DNA from: Chromobacterium vaccinii
GTDB taxonomy: Bacteria > Pseudomonadota > Gammaproteobacteria > Burkholderiales > Chromobacteriaceae
Direction of reading: 5' to 3'
Assembly (NCBI RefSeq): GCF_000971335.1
Contig: NZ_JZJL01000002.1
Coordinates: 150,300 to 214,299 of the forward strand
DNA: 64,000 bases
Shown in pieces: positions 47,301-56,800 of this stretch (positions are counted from its first letter, which is position 1; the number at the start of each line of letters is the position of its first letter). The notes below the pieces were generated by a model. That model made no database searches, had not been told where the DNA came from, and saw only the letters and a program-made list of their open reading frames with translations. The translations under genes and the position numbers were made by a program.

Positions 47301-50300
47301 CAGGCACATGTCCATCAGCGCCGGCACCGAATTCCAGATCGTCACCCCGTGCTCGCTCGCCATGTCCGCCCAGTGCCAGGGATCCTTCGACCTCTCATGC
47401 AGCGGGAGAACGATGCAGGCGCCCGCGCTCAAACTGCCGAAAATGTCCCAGACCGACAGGTCGAATGCCAACGAAGAAACCGACAGCACCCGATCTTGGG
47501 CGGCGACCTTGAACCGTAGGTTGATGTCCGCAATCGTATTGACCACGCCATCATGCTGAATGGCCACCCCCTTCGGACGTCCGGTGGAGCCTGAGGTATA
47601 GATGACATAGGCCAGATCGGCCTCCTCTCCCCAGGCATAGCCGTCGTCCCGCTCCGGAACGGCCATGTCGGGCTCGACCACGGTCAGCCTGACCGACTCC
47701 GGCCAGGAATAGCGGTCGCGCACCCAGGGCTGGCACAACACCTGGTCAACTGAGCCGTCCTCCAGCAAGAGCTCCAGCCGCTCCTGCGGGACATCCGCCA
47801 TGATCGGCAGGTAGGCGGCCCCCGAGTACAGCACGCCCAGCACGGCGACCACCTGCTCCCAGCCGCGATCCATCACCACGGCGACCAGACGGTTCCTGGA
47901 CGCGCCGCTGGCGCGCAAAACCGTCCCAACTCCGCGTGCGGCCTCGGACAGTTCGCGGTAGCTCAGGCTCCGTGCCGGGGAAACCAGCGCCGGCGCGCCC
48001 GGCTGGATTTCCGCCTGCCTCAGGAAGCCATCCAGCAAGCGGCCGCGCGGCGCGTCCAACAAGGGCGGAGTCTCCCGCGCCGCCAGCTGATCCCGGGGCA
48101 GGGCCACCACGTTCCGACAATCCCACAATTCCGGCTCGGCGGACAAGCGCCGCAGCAAGTCCGTATACGCCCCGAACATCGCCTCCAGCATCCCGGCCGG
48201 GAACAACTCGGCAACCGCGTCCCAGGTCAGGTGCAAGCTTCCGTCTCGATCGGAAACCTGGTGGTCCAGCCAAACCTGAGGGGTCTGGGTCAGCGTCATC
48301 GGCTCGCACGGCAAATCCTGCGGTCTGCTCGCGGCTTCGGGCCGCGCGCCGCGCTCCCTGACGGCCGCCGTTCCGTCGGCCAGTTCGCTGGTAAAAACGA
48401 TGGGCGTGGACAGCTGCCGCCGGCGGCCTTGCGACTTGCCCAGCTCGCGCAATGCCTGCACCGCGCTGACCTGCTGATGCTCCAGCCCTTCCCACAACTC
48501 CTCCTGGTTGCGCTTCGCTCTGTCCGCGAACGACACCGCATCTCCCTGGCGGATCGCCAGCAGCAGCAACGAGGTGAAATCGCCCACCAGGTGCGCCACG
48601 TCCGCGTGTACTGGACGCCGGTCGAACACAGTGAGGCACAGCGAGAAATCGGCGCTGCCGCTCCAGGCCCGCAAGACTTCGCAATAAGCGCTCAGCACGA
48701 TGGACGAGGGAGTCATGCCACGCGCGGTCCCGATTGCCCGCATCCTGCTCCAGTCCTCTCGGTTCAGCCTGGCCTCCAGGCGGGCGAAACGGGGGGACTC
48801 GACTTGCCCGGGGGCCTTGGCCAGCGGCAACGCCGGGGTGTCGGGCAAATCGGCGAGCTTGCGCTGCCAATAGGCCAGTGCCTGCCGATAGCCAGCCGTG
48901 TCCTTTTGCCGCTCCAGATACAGCACATAGTCCCGGAAAGAAAGCTGCAACGGCGGCAACGGCTCGGCTGGATTTAGGTACAGCGTCCGCAAATCCCGCA
49001 ACATCAGATTGACGCTGGCTCCGTCGGCGATGATGGTATCTATGCTCAAATGCAGCAGCGTGTAGCCCTGGGGCAGCAGCGACGCGCGGATTTCGAACAG
49101 CGGCCAGCTCTCCGTGTCATGTACCTTGTGCGACATGCGCTTGCGCGTATCCAGCAGGCGGGTCCGAAGCGCGTCGCGATCCAGGCCTTCCAGCCTGTCC
49201 ACGCCGCACTCGTAGGTCGGCACCTCGGGCAAAATGCGCTGGTATCCCTCATCGGTCACGATGGCCCGCAGCATGTCGTGCCGCTCAATCACCTGGTTCA
49301 AGGCGAGATTGAAGCGATCGGCGTCGAAAGCGGAGCTGAAATAAAGCTCGCCATAGAAATGGCAGGCGACATTGCCCATTTCATATTCCGCGCGCCGGCC
49401 GATCCAGTAGGCCTGCTGCACATCGGTCAACGGGAACGGCTCATGGCGCGCCGCGATGTCCCCGGTCAGCCGGTCGGCTCCGTCTGCGCCGTCTACGCGC
49501 TCGGCTGTCTCGATGTACTTCGCCTGGGCGGCGATGCTTGGCGTCGATATGAATTGCTGCAACGGAAAAGCCACCTTGAATTCCGCCCGTATCTGCATCA
49601 CCAATTGCGCGGCCAGCAGCGAATGGCCGCCCAGGGAGAAGAAATTGTCCTGCAGGCCGATCTTCCTGGTCCGCAGGCATTTTTCCCACAAGCCGAGCAG
49701 CCGCCGCTCGGTATCGCCGCCGGCGGACGGCCGCGCCTCCACCGGCTCCGGCCGGTCGAGCTCAAGGCATTGCCTGAGCTTTTTCCGGTCCGCCTTGCCG
49801 TTCGGCAGTTGCGGAATGGCTTCAAGCCGCTGCAGATGCGACGGCACCATATAGCCGGGCAGATAGCCGGAGATGAATTGGCGCAGCTTCTCCGGAGGCA
49901 CCTCGCCGCTTTCGCGGCAGCGGTAGAACACTGCCAGGCGGGAGTCGGCCGCGTCGAACTCGACGACGGCCGCGACGGCCTGCGCCACGCCCGGGCAGCG
50001 AACCACCGCCGCTTCGACATCGCCCAATTCGATCCGATGACCGCGCACCTTGACCTGATCGTCGTTGCGGCCGATGAAGGACAGGCTGTCGTCACCGCGC
50101 GCGACAGCCAGATCGCCGGTGCGGTACATCCGCGCGCCGGCCTTCCCGCAGAAGGGATCGGGCAGGAAGCGCTCGGCGGTGGTGCCGGCCTGGCCCAGAT
50201 AGCCTCGCGCCACACCGCTTCCGCCGATATAGATTTCTCCTGCTACTCCCTTCGGCACCGGCCTCAGCCACGGATCCAGCACATAAACGGAATAGCCGGG

Positions 50301-53300
50301 CAGTACCTGGCCGATTGCGACGGTGCTGCCGCACGATCCATTCTCCCTAGCATCCTTCACATTGGACCAGACCGTAGCCTCGGTTGGACCGTACATATTG
50401 GAAATCGCGGCGCGAGTCACGGGCTTCAACTCATCCAGCAGCGGCTGCGGAAACGCCTCCCCGCCGATCAGCAGCTGATCCAGCCCGGCCAGCGCCTCCC
50501 TTCCTTCCGGAGACGACAGCAGCAGCGCCGCCATCGTCGGCGTGCACTGCATGTGCGTGACGCCGTGCCGTTTCACCAGTTCGGGCACTTCGTCGAGGTC
50601 GCTCGCCGCCGTTTCCTGCCCGAAGGTCTGCCGCAGGGCATTGATCCACTCCAGGCTCTGCAGCGCCTTGGCCCCCTCCACGCCGAAATCGATCAGGCAG
50701 GCGATCTCGTTCACGCCCGCCTCCCGCAAGCGCCTCACCCTCTCCCGGCACTCATCCAGGCCGCCGATCAAGCTCTTGGTTTCCATATACCGATCGCAAG
50801 CAGCCTCCAGCAGCGCCCGCATATCGGCCGGCGACAGAGAGGCCGGATCGTAGAGCCCGCTTTCGGCCAGCACCTGCCGCGACAGATCAGCCGAGTCCTG
50901 CAAGTACTCGATGAAGGCCTCTCTCGCCTGCATTCGGGCCTGTTCCGGATCCGGACCGACGAAGGTATGCACCATCAGCGTCACCGTACCGGTATCCGGG
51001 TCATGGCCGGCTTCCTGCCGCGCCTTGCGGTAAATGGCGATCTTGGCCGCCAACTCATCCGTGCCTTGCGACAGCAGATGCGTCAGTAGATTGGCCCCGC
51101 TCGCGCCTGCCATCCTGAAGGTTTCCGGATTGCCGGAAGCCGTGATCCAGATTGGAATGCGCTCTTGCTTCGGCAACGGCGATATCCTGACTTCGCGCGC
51201 GCGGCCATCCACCCCTGGCAGCGCCAGCGACTCGCCGCGCCACAAGGCCTGGACCGTTTCCAGGTTGGCCTGGGTCAGTTTCACCCGGTCCACATAGTTC
51301 TCCGGCGCCAGGACAAAATCGTTCGGATGCCACCCGGTGGCGAACGACACCCCGGCCCGTCCTCCCGACAGCTGGTCGATCACCGCCCAGTCCTCCGCCA
51401 CCCGCACCGGATTATGCAAGGGCAGCACCACGCTGCCGGCTCGGATCTGCAGGTTCTGGGCAATGCCGCACAGCATGGCGCTGGTCACCGCCGCGTTCGG
51501 AAACAGACCGCCGAACTGGTGGAAGTGCCGCTCCGGCGTCCATACCGCCTTGAAGCCGTTTCGATCGGCGTAGCGCACCCCGTCCGTCAGCAAGGCATAG
51601 TCGTCGGACAGCTGCCTAGACCGCGCATTGCCGAAGTAGAACAGGCTGAAATCCAGTCGTTCCACCGCGGCCGCCCTCCCCGCGGCCGGCTCGCGCGCCA
51701 ATACCAATTGGCGGCCGCGCGAAAGCGTCCAGAATATCTCCAGCACCGAGATGTCGAACGAGATGCTGGTCAAGCCCAGTACGCGCGCATCCTCGCCCAG
51801 AGGGATGCGCTCATCCATTCCGGCCATGAAATCCACGACGTTGCGGTGCGTGACCATCACGGCCTTGGGCCGGCCCGTGGAGCCTGAAGTGCACATGACA
51901 TAAGCCAGATCGTCCAAGCTTGCCTGCAGCCAGGGCCCAGCCGGCTCGGCCGGCACGCTGTCCAGCTCGGGCAAGGCCAGCGTGTCGCAATCCGCGCCGC
52001 CGAACAGCGGCTCCATCCCGGCCTGAACGACAATCAAGGCAGGCACGGCGCTCGACACCATCTGGGCAAGTCTTTCCGCCGGATATTCCGGGTCCAGCGG
52101 CAGGTAGGCGGCGCCCGCCTCCAGCACACCCAGCATCACGCAGATCGCCTCCGGCGAGCGTCCGACGCATACGCCGACCAAGCTGCCGCGCCCGCAGCCG
52201 CGCGCGCGCAGATGCTTGGCGACCTGGCGCGAGCGGGTCTTGAGCTCAGAGAACGTCAGCGCGCCGCTGCGGGAAAGGATGGCGACGGCGTCGGGCTGCG
52301 CGCCTGCCCTGTCCGCGATCTGCCTGTGCGCGCAGACAGATTCGCTGTCGCCCCCGGCCCCCGCAGGAGCCGAAACGGCAGCGCTCAGGATGGAGAGCTC
52401 GGCGCCGTCCGCCATCGGCAGCGCTTCCAGCGGCATGTCCGGCATGGACAGCGCGCCTTCCAACAATCGAGCGAACCAGCCCGCCAGCCTGGACATCGTG
52501 CCCGGCAAGAACAGATCGGCGTTGTAGTCGATCGCGCCGGCAATGCCGTGCTCCTGGTCGGGATACAAAGTCAGCGAGAGGTCGACGCGGGCAGACTGGT
52601 TGGCGAAGACGCGGCAATCCACCTCCTGGCCTTCGAGCGACGCGGACTTTCCCGGAAAATCCTGGAACGCGAATAAAACCTGCACCAGCGGCGCGTGCGA
52701 GACGTCCCGGTCCGGGAACAGGCGCTGCACAATCCGCTCCAGCGGCACCGATTGGCGCTCGTAGGCGTCGAGAGCGAATCCCCGGACATCTTCCAACAGC
52801 ATGGCGAACGTCATCCCATGGGAAAACCGTGTTCTGAGCGGCAAGGTATTGGCAAAGAAGCCGATCAGCCCCTGAACCGCGTCCTGCTGCCGATTGGCGA
52901 TCGGTGAACCCACGACGATGTCGTCCTGCCCGGACCAACGATGCAGAGCCAGCTGATACGCGGCCAGCAGCGCCATGAAAGGCGTGCAGCCGTGCGCGGC
53001 GGCCACTTCGTCCAGCTTTCGGGCCAGACCGCGGCCCAGCCTCACCGGCAGGCTGACCGCGCGCGGCCTGACGCCGATCCCGCGCGGGAAATCGACCGGT
53101 AGATCGAGCAGGCTGGGAGCGCCGTCCAAAACGCCGGTCCACTCGTCGAGCTCGTCTTCGAACGCCCGGCTTTCCGCCCATTCGCCCTCCCACGCGGCGT
53201 AGTCGGCGAATTGCAGCGGCAGCGCCGGCAGGCTGGCGTCTTTCCCGCGCAGAGCCGCGCCCAGACACTCAAACAACTCGCGCAGGAACACCCGCCGCGA

Positions 53301-53876
53301 CCATGCGTCGGAAACGATATGATGGTTGACGAAAGTCAGCTGCACGCCCCAATCGCCCAAGACCACGACCGTCGCCGCGGCCAGCGGTCCGCCGTTGAGG
53401 TCGAACACCGTCTCCGCCCTCGCCCGGGCGATCTCGTCGCCGAACGCCAGCGCGGCGTCCCGCCCCCCTCCATCGAACGCTAGCCGCTCCACCCGCCACT
53501 CGGCGGCCGGCGCAACCATCTGCGACAGTTCTCCATCATCTCCGACATGGATGCTGGCCCGCAGAACCTCGTGCCTGGCAAACAGCGACAGAACCGCGTC
53601 CTCCAGCATGTCCGCCGTCACCGGCGCGGCGAAGCGCAGCGTCAGGTTTTCGTTGTACGCTGTGCCGCCGGGATCCAGCTGTCCCAGGAACCACAATCGT
53701 TTCTGGGACGACGTCAGCGGCGCCGAATCCAGCTCCCGCCGCCGCAGACCGGTTGCAGGCCTGAAGGAATCGCCCTTATCCGCCAGCCCCTGCAGCTTTC
53801 TCTGCAAGGCTTCCATCTCGGCAGCCGTCAGGCCGCTGCGCAGCGCCGCGACCCGATTTTCCTTTTCGATGCTCAA
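44340..53876 (-). CDS. NRPS: C-A(luciferase-like monooxygenase)-PCP-Cy-A(oxidase)-PCP, with acyl-ACP-reductase-like C-terminus
   Basis: 3178 residues, two modules. The condensation domain (about 50-480) has HHIVSDAWS. The first adenylation domain has TSGSTGRPKAV (about 665) and is interrupted at about 738-1080 by a luciferase-like flavin monooxygenase (WTPERHFHQFGGLFPN); its by-eye binding code (D-I-L-T-L-G-M-V-W) is close to glycine. PCP1 has LGGHSLL (about 1412). The next domain is a cyclisation type (DxxxxDxxS: DTIIADGAS, about 1613). The second A domain has a cysteine-like code (D-L-W-A-M-S-L-I-W) and LGGATEAS, and carries an SagB/McbC-like oxidase (about 2410-2600). PCP2 is IGIDSLEV (about 2712). 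Residues about 2805-3178 resemble cyanobacterial acyl-ACP reductase, with GLGSIG and a PERMTAC cysteine (3105). It couples by ATGA to both neighbours. Confidence 0.92.
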   Translation of the reverse strand: MSIEKENRVAALRSGLTAAEMEALQRKLQGLADKGDSFRPATGLRRRELDSAPLTSSQKRLWFLGQLDPGGTAYNENLTLRFAAPVTADMLEDAVLSLFARHEVLRASIHVGDDGELSQMVAPAAEWRVERLAFDGGGRDAALAFGDEIARARAETVFDLNGGPLAAATVVVLGDWGVQLTFVNHHIVSDAWSRRVFLRELFECLGAALRGKDASLPALPLQFADYAAWEGEWAESRAFEDELDEWTGVLDGAPSLLDLPVDFPRGIGVRPRAVSLPVRLGRGLARKLDEVAAAHGCTPFMALLAAYQLALHRWSGQDDIVVGSPIANRQQDAVQGLIGFFANTLPLRTRFSHGMTFAMLLEDVRGFALDAYERQSVPLERIVQRLFPDRDVSHAPLVQVLFAFQDFPGKSASLEGQEVDCRVFANQSARVDLSLTLYPDQEHGIAGAIDYNADLFLPGTMSRLAGWFARLLEGALSMPDMPLEALPMADGAELSILSAAVSAPAGAGGDSESVCAHRQIADRAGAQPDAVAILSRSGALTFSELKTRSRQVAKHLRARGCGRGSLVGVCVGRSPEAICVMLGVLEAGAAYLPLDPEYPAERLAQMVSSAVPALIVVQAGMEPLFGGADCDTLALPELDSVPAEPAGPWLQASLDDLAYVMCTSGSTGRPKAVMVTHRNVVDFMAGMDERIPLGEDARVLGLTSISFDISVLEIFWTLSRGRQLVLAREPAAGRAAAVERLDFSLFYFGNARSRQLSDDYALLTDGVRYADRNGFKAVWTPERHFHQFGGLFPNAAVTSAMLCGIAQNLQIRAGSVVLPLHNPVRVAEDWAVIDQLSGGRAGVSFATGWHPNDFVLAPENYVDRVKLTQANLETVQALWRGESLALPGVDGRAREVRISPLPKQERIPIWITASGNPETFRMAGASGANLLTHLLSQGTDELAAKIAIYRKARQEAGHDPDTGTVTLMVHTFVGPDPEQARMQAREAFIEYLQDSADLSRQVLAESGLYDPASLSPADMRALLEAACDRYMETKSLIGGLDECRERVRRLREAGVNEIACLIDFGVEGAKALQSLEWINALRQTFGQETAASDLDEVPELVKRHGVTHMQCTPTMAALLLSSPEGREALAGLDQLLIGGEAFPQPLLDELKPVTRAAISNMYGPTEATVWSNVKDARENGSCGSTVAIGQVLPGYSVYVLDPWLRPVPKGVAGEIYIGGSGVARGYLGQAGTTAERFLPDPFCGKAGARMYRTGDLAVARGDDSLSFIGRNDDQVKVRGHRIELGDVEAAVVRCPGVAQAVAAVVEFDAADSRLAVFYRCRESGEVPPEKLRQFISGYLPGYMVPSHLQRLEAIPQLPNGKADRKKLRQCLELDRPEPVEARPSAGGDTERRLLGLWEKCLRTRKIGLQDNFFSLGGHSLLAAQLVMQIRAEFKVAFPLQQFISTPSIAAQAKYIETAERVDGADGADRLTGDIAARHEPFPLTDVQQAYWIGRRAEYEMGNVACHFYGELYFSSAFDADRFNLALNQVIERHDMLRAIVTDEGYQRILPEVPTYECGVDRLEGLDRDALRTRLLDTRKRMSHKVHDTESWPLFEIRASLLPQGYTLLHLSIDTIIADGASVNLMLRDLRTLYLNPAEPLPPLQLSFRDYVLYLERQKDTAGYRQALAYWQRKLADLPDTPALPLAKAPGQVESPRFARLEARLNREDWSRMRAIGTARGMTPSSIVLSAYCEVLRAWSGSADFSLCLTVFDRRPVHADVAHLVGDFTSLLLLAIRQGDAVSFADRAKRNQEELWEGLEHQQVSAVQALRELGKSQGRRRQLSTPIVFTSELADGTAAVRERGARPEAASRPQDLPCEPMTLTQTPQVWLDHQVSDRDGSLHLTWDAVAELFPAGMLEAMFGAYTDLLRRLSAEPELWDCRNVVALPRDQLAARETPPLLDAPRGRLLDGFLRQAEIQPGAPALVSPARSLSYRELSEAARGVGTVLRASGASRNRLVAVVMDRGWEQVVAVLGVLYSGAAYLPIMADVPQERLELLLEDGSVDQVLCQPWVRDRYSWPESVRLTVVEPDMAVPERDDGYAWGEEADLAYVIYTSGSTGRPKGVAIQHDGVVNTIADINLRFKVAAQDRVLSVSSLAFDLSVWDIFGSLSAGACIVLPLHERSKDPWHWADMASEHGVTIWNSVPALMDMCLNALAPEHVERLSTLRLIMLSGDWIPLSLPARLKSLPGEPDVISLGGATEASIWSILYPIDRVESGWSSIPYGRAMSNQGMHVLDAGLEPCPDWVVGDLYISGVGLAREYWNNPDRTRESFVHHPRSGMRLYRTGDRARHTPGGLIEFLGREDTQVKVRGNRVELGEIESVLRQHPAVHEAVAVLAPGRDELAVFVQTAADCAAAAPIGGEGHEISLWPLAQSASESDYLTLRSHRGFCEEPIPFAEFSALLGALAIAGVGGKPKRQYPSAGGFYPIQTYALLQDGRVEGLRGGLYRYLPSGHRLELIDPALRLDPALYSDANQPLVETAGFSLFLIASPGEMRDKYGAELGASFCLLEAGYMGQRLLMQAREGRIGLCPIGGLDFAAVRGRFQLDGGDYLAHSLIGGRPALPASPSAEVRLDADDATAGHARLPAAGELRALLAAKLPAYMMPRTIELIETFPLTANGKMDRAALAGRIPAAAAEAPAPMRNEGLKAAGLIGRLLGRDGIAPENSLVQIGIDSLEVIRLRVRIRKDLGLDLSLQEILAAGTVSALEALIESRTGSPDEPSGKSGAQGGSAIPQGDPDWTQHARVASADDLEQSILGSERLVSASISYLVAGPSISAEQRRSVLERAFRHRPQLFAACRTPLGRIGQIMLPVYEDELHAEDKGHLQTLIRDAAAMAGRLGAQVVTLTGMLPSATRYGADMESDSAAGGPVISTGHATTVAAVKLNVDAALAAAGRRFRGERLGILGLGSIGAGALRLLVDASTQPAEILLADVQARMEHLEAIKESLLGLGVSCPIRLIVSSAVVPEAFYDSTLIVGATSVPELLDVDRLRPGTILVDDSFPKCVSIERAIQRMRDRQDLLITDAGMLSAPHPLKLDFVVLDESRRAESLDNMRFRSPERMTACVLSSALSAVDSASRPTRGTPRAEDVDAHLDGLRRHGFLASALQLEHFRIPDAVLASFRSRFGAGERSGSEAAE

Positions 53877-56800
53877 GAGACCTCCCCGGACTTCACGGAT
53901 TCAATCAACAGCTCCTCGACAAGCAGGCTAAGCCTGGCGACGGTGCGCTCCTCGAACAGGCTGTGCAGCCGTATCCTCACGCCGAAAGCGCCGCGTATCG
54001 CCGACGCGAACTGGGCGAACAATAAGGAATGCGCGCCAAGCTCGAGGAAATCGTCTTCCACGCCCAGGCTTCGAATGCCGAACACCTCTTCCGCGATCAG
54101 GACGATGCGCTCTTGCAGCGGGTTTTCCGGCGCACGGTAGGAGGAGGACAGCGACGGCCGCTGGCTGAGCGGCTCCCGGCTTTCATCGGCCTGGACCGCC
54201 TGCAGGTCGTCAAGATTGGGAATGGCGCGGGCCAGCACTTCGGGATCCAGCGGACTGACGGCCAGTTGCCCGCTCATCGAGCCGGACATGACGCAGTCGA
54301 ATGCCTGCAGCGCCTCCCGGGTCGCCAGACCCGCCTCCAGGCTTTCTCGATGCCCCGGCAGCCCCGAGGCCGCGCCATCCACCGCCATCCCGGTTTCCTT
54401 CCAGGTGAACCAGTTCAGGGCAATCATCCGGCCGCAGTTCGGCAGCCAGCCGGCATGCGCCGTCGCGTCAAGGAACGCATTGGCGGCGCAATAGTCGGTC
54501 TGCCCCACTCCGCCGGCCAGCGACGCGATGGAGGAGCAGGCCACGAAAAAGTCGAGCGGCGCATCGCGCAGGGCCTGTCCCAGAACGCGCATGCCCTCCA
54601 CCTTGGCCCGCAGCATGTCCGCGGCGTCGTCCTCGCTCCACAAGGACAACAGGCGTCCATGCGCCGACCCGGCGGCATGGATCACGCCATTGAGCTGGCC
54701 AAAGGCCCTTTTCCCAGCCTCCAGCGCGCGCAGGACATCGGCCGGCGCGGCGACATCTCCGGTTTCCAGCCTGACGTTCGCGCCAAAACGCTCGAGATCC
54801 CGGAGCCGTCCCTGCGCCAGCGCGTTCTTTTCCGGCGGGCGCCCGGCGGCGTCGCGCGCCAGTAGCAGCACCCGCGCGCGGGCTTCCAGCAAATGCGCGG
54901 CCAAGGCATGCCCGATGCCCCCCAAGCCCCCCGTGATCAAATAGAAACCGCTGTCGCGGATATAGGCCTGCCCGCCTTGCCGGACCGGCAGCGGCTCTAT
55001 TGTCCTTTCCCACGCATGCCGTCCCCTGATAGCCCAGGCCGCCGGCCCGCTGCGCTGGAACTGCCCGGCGCAGGCGATCGTGCGCAACAGGGACGCCGCA
55101 TCGACAGGCCCGTCCAGATCGACATGCAGCGTGGAAAAGCTCGGACATTCTCTTGGAATCGTCATCGCCGGCCCAAGGACCATGGCGGCCTCAGGCAGCA
55201 CGGCTTCGTCGCCGATGACGTCCCAAGCCCGCTTAGTCACCACGGCCAGCCTCACCTTGTGTTTCAGTTCGCTGGCGATAAAGGCCCTGGCCAGATTCGC
55301 CAACGACGCATACCCCATCGTTCGCAAAACGGGAGACGCTTCGCCGGCGCGGCCCGCCAGCCACATGTGGACAATGTGGTCGGGCAGCCGGTGAAACGCG
55401 CGCAATTCCCTGAGCAGGGCGTCGTAATCGCCCGGACGCGACGGATTGATCCCGTAATGCCCCTTGGCGATCTTGCCGAAGACGTCCGCGGGGCTCGCCA
55501 GCGTAACCAGGTGCCCGCGCTCGGCCAGCGCGCTTCTGAGCTGCGCCGAAAGCTCGCCGTCGCCGAAAATCAGCCATGACTCGCGCCCGCCCTGTCCGGC
55601 CTCCGGCAACTTCTCTACCGCGCCGAAACGCCGCCATGCCGGCCGATAAAGACTCGCGCCAGCCGCTGGCCTGGAATGCGTCGACCATCCCTTTCCCACC
55701 GCCGGCGGATTGATCCAGTGCCGCGCCCCCTCGAACACCGTCATCGGCGCCCGAGTCCGTCGGGGAAACTCCCCGGATGCGCAAGCGCGCCAATCGATGC
55801 GCCATCCCCAGGTCCACAGAGCCCCCATCTGAAGCATAAAGCCGCGCTCATAGGAGTCCGGGCTTTCGCTTCCGGCGCCGGCCAGCCGCTCATCGGCGTG
55901 GCCCGACAGCCCGGCCAGGCGGCACAGGATCTGGCTTGGACCGATGTCGACCAGGCAGGCGCCTGCTTGCCGCGCCAGCGTTTGCATGGCGGCTGCGAAA
56001 CATACCGGTACGCGGATCTGGCGGACCCAGTGCATGGGATCGGTCGCCTCCCGCTCCGTAATCCAGTCGCCAGTCACCGTGGAAACGAACGGCATCCGCG
56101 GCGGCCGCAGTTCGATGGAACGGAGCAGAGCGGCGAACGGCTCGCATGCCGCATCCATCAGCCGGGTATGGAAAGCGTGCCCCACCGGCAAAAGCTTGTA
56201 TCCCACGCCTCGCTCGTCCAGCCAGCGGCAATACGCATGCACCGCTTCCGGCTCCCCGGCGACCACGGTCACATCCGGCGCGTTCACCGCCGCGATCTCG
56301 ACCGCCGCCGGCAAGTCCCGGCTCAACGCTTCGGGGCTGGCGAACACCGCCAGCATGGCGCCGGCCGGGGTCGCGCTCATCAACAAGCCACGCTCCCTCA
56401 CCAGCAGCAGCGCGGTTTCAAGATCGAACACACCGGCGAGGCAGGCCGCCACGTATTCGCCCAGGCTATGGCCGCAAAACCCCGCGGGGGCCACGCCGGC
56501 CGCCATCAATTGCCTGGCCGTCGCATATTCGAAGGCGAACAGTAGCGGCTGTACCAGCTCCGGCGGAATCTCGCCCCCTTCCGCCATTGCCGCGTCGACC
56601 GCAGCGGCCTCTTCCGGCGACAGCCAGCCGGACAGAATCCGCCGGCAATGGGCGAAATGCTCGGCGAATGCGGGCAGCCTGGCGCGGGACCATCGGATGG
56701 CCTCCGGCAGGCGGGCGGCGATCTGCCCTTCAAACAGGAAATACACCGGCTGCGGCTGAGCCGGAATCGCCGCGTCGAAAGCGCGCCGCCCCAAGGCTCG

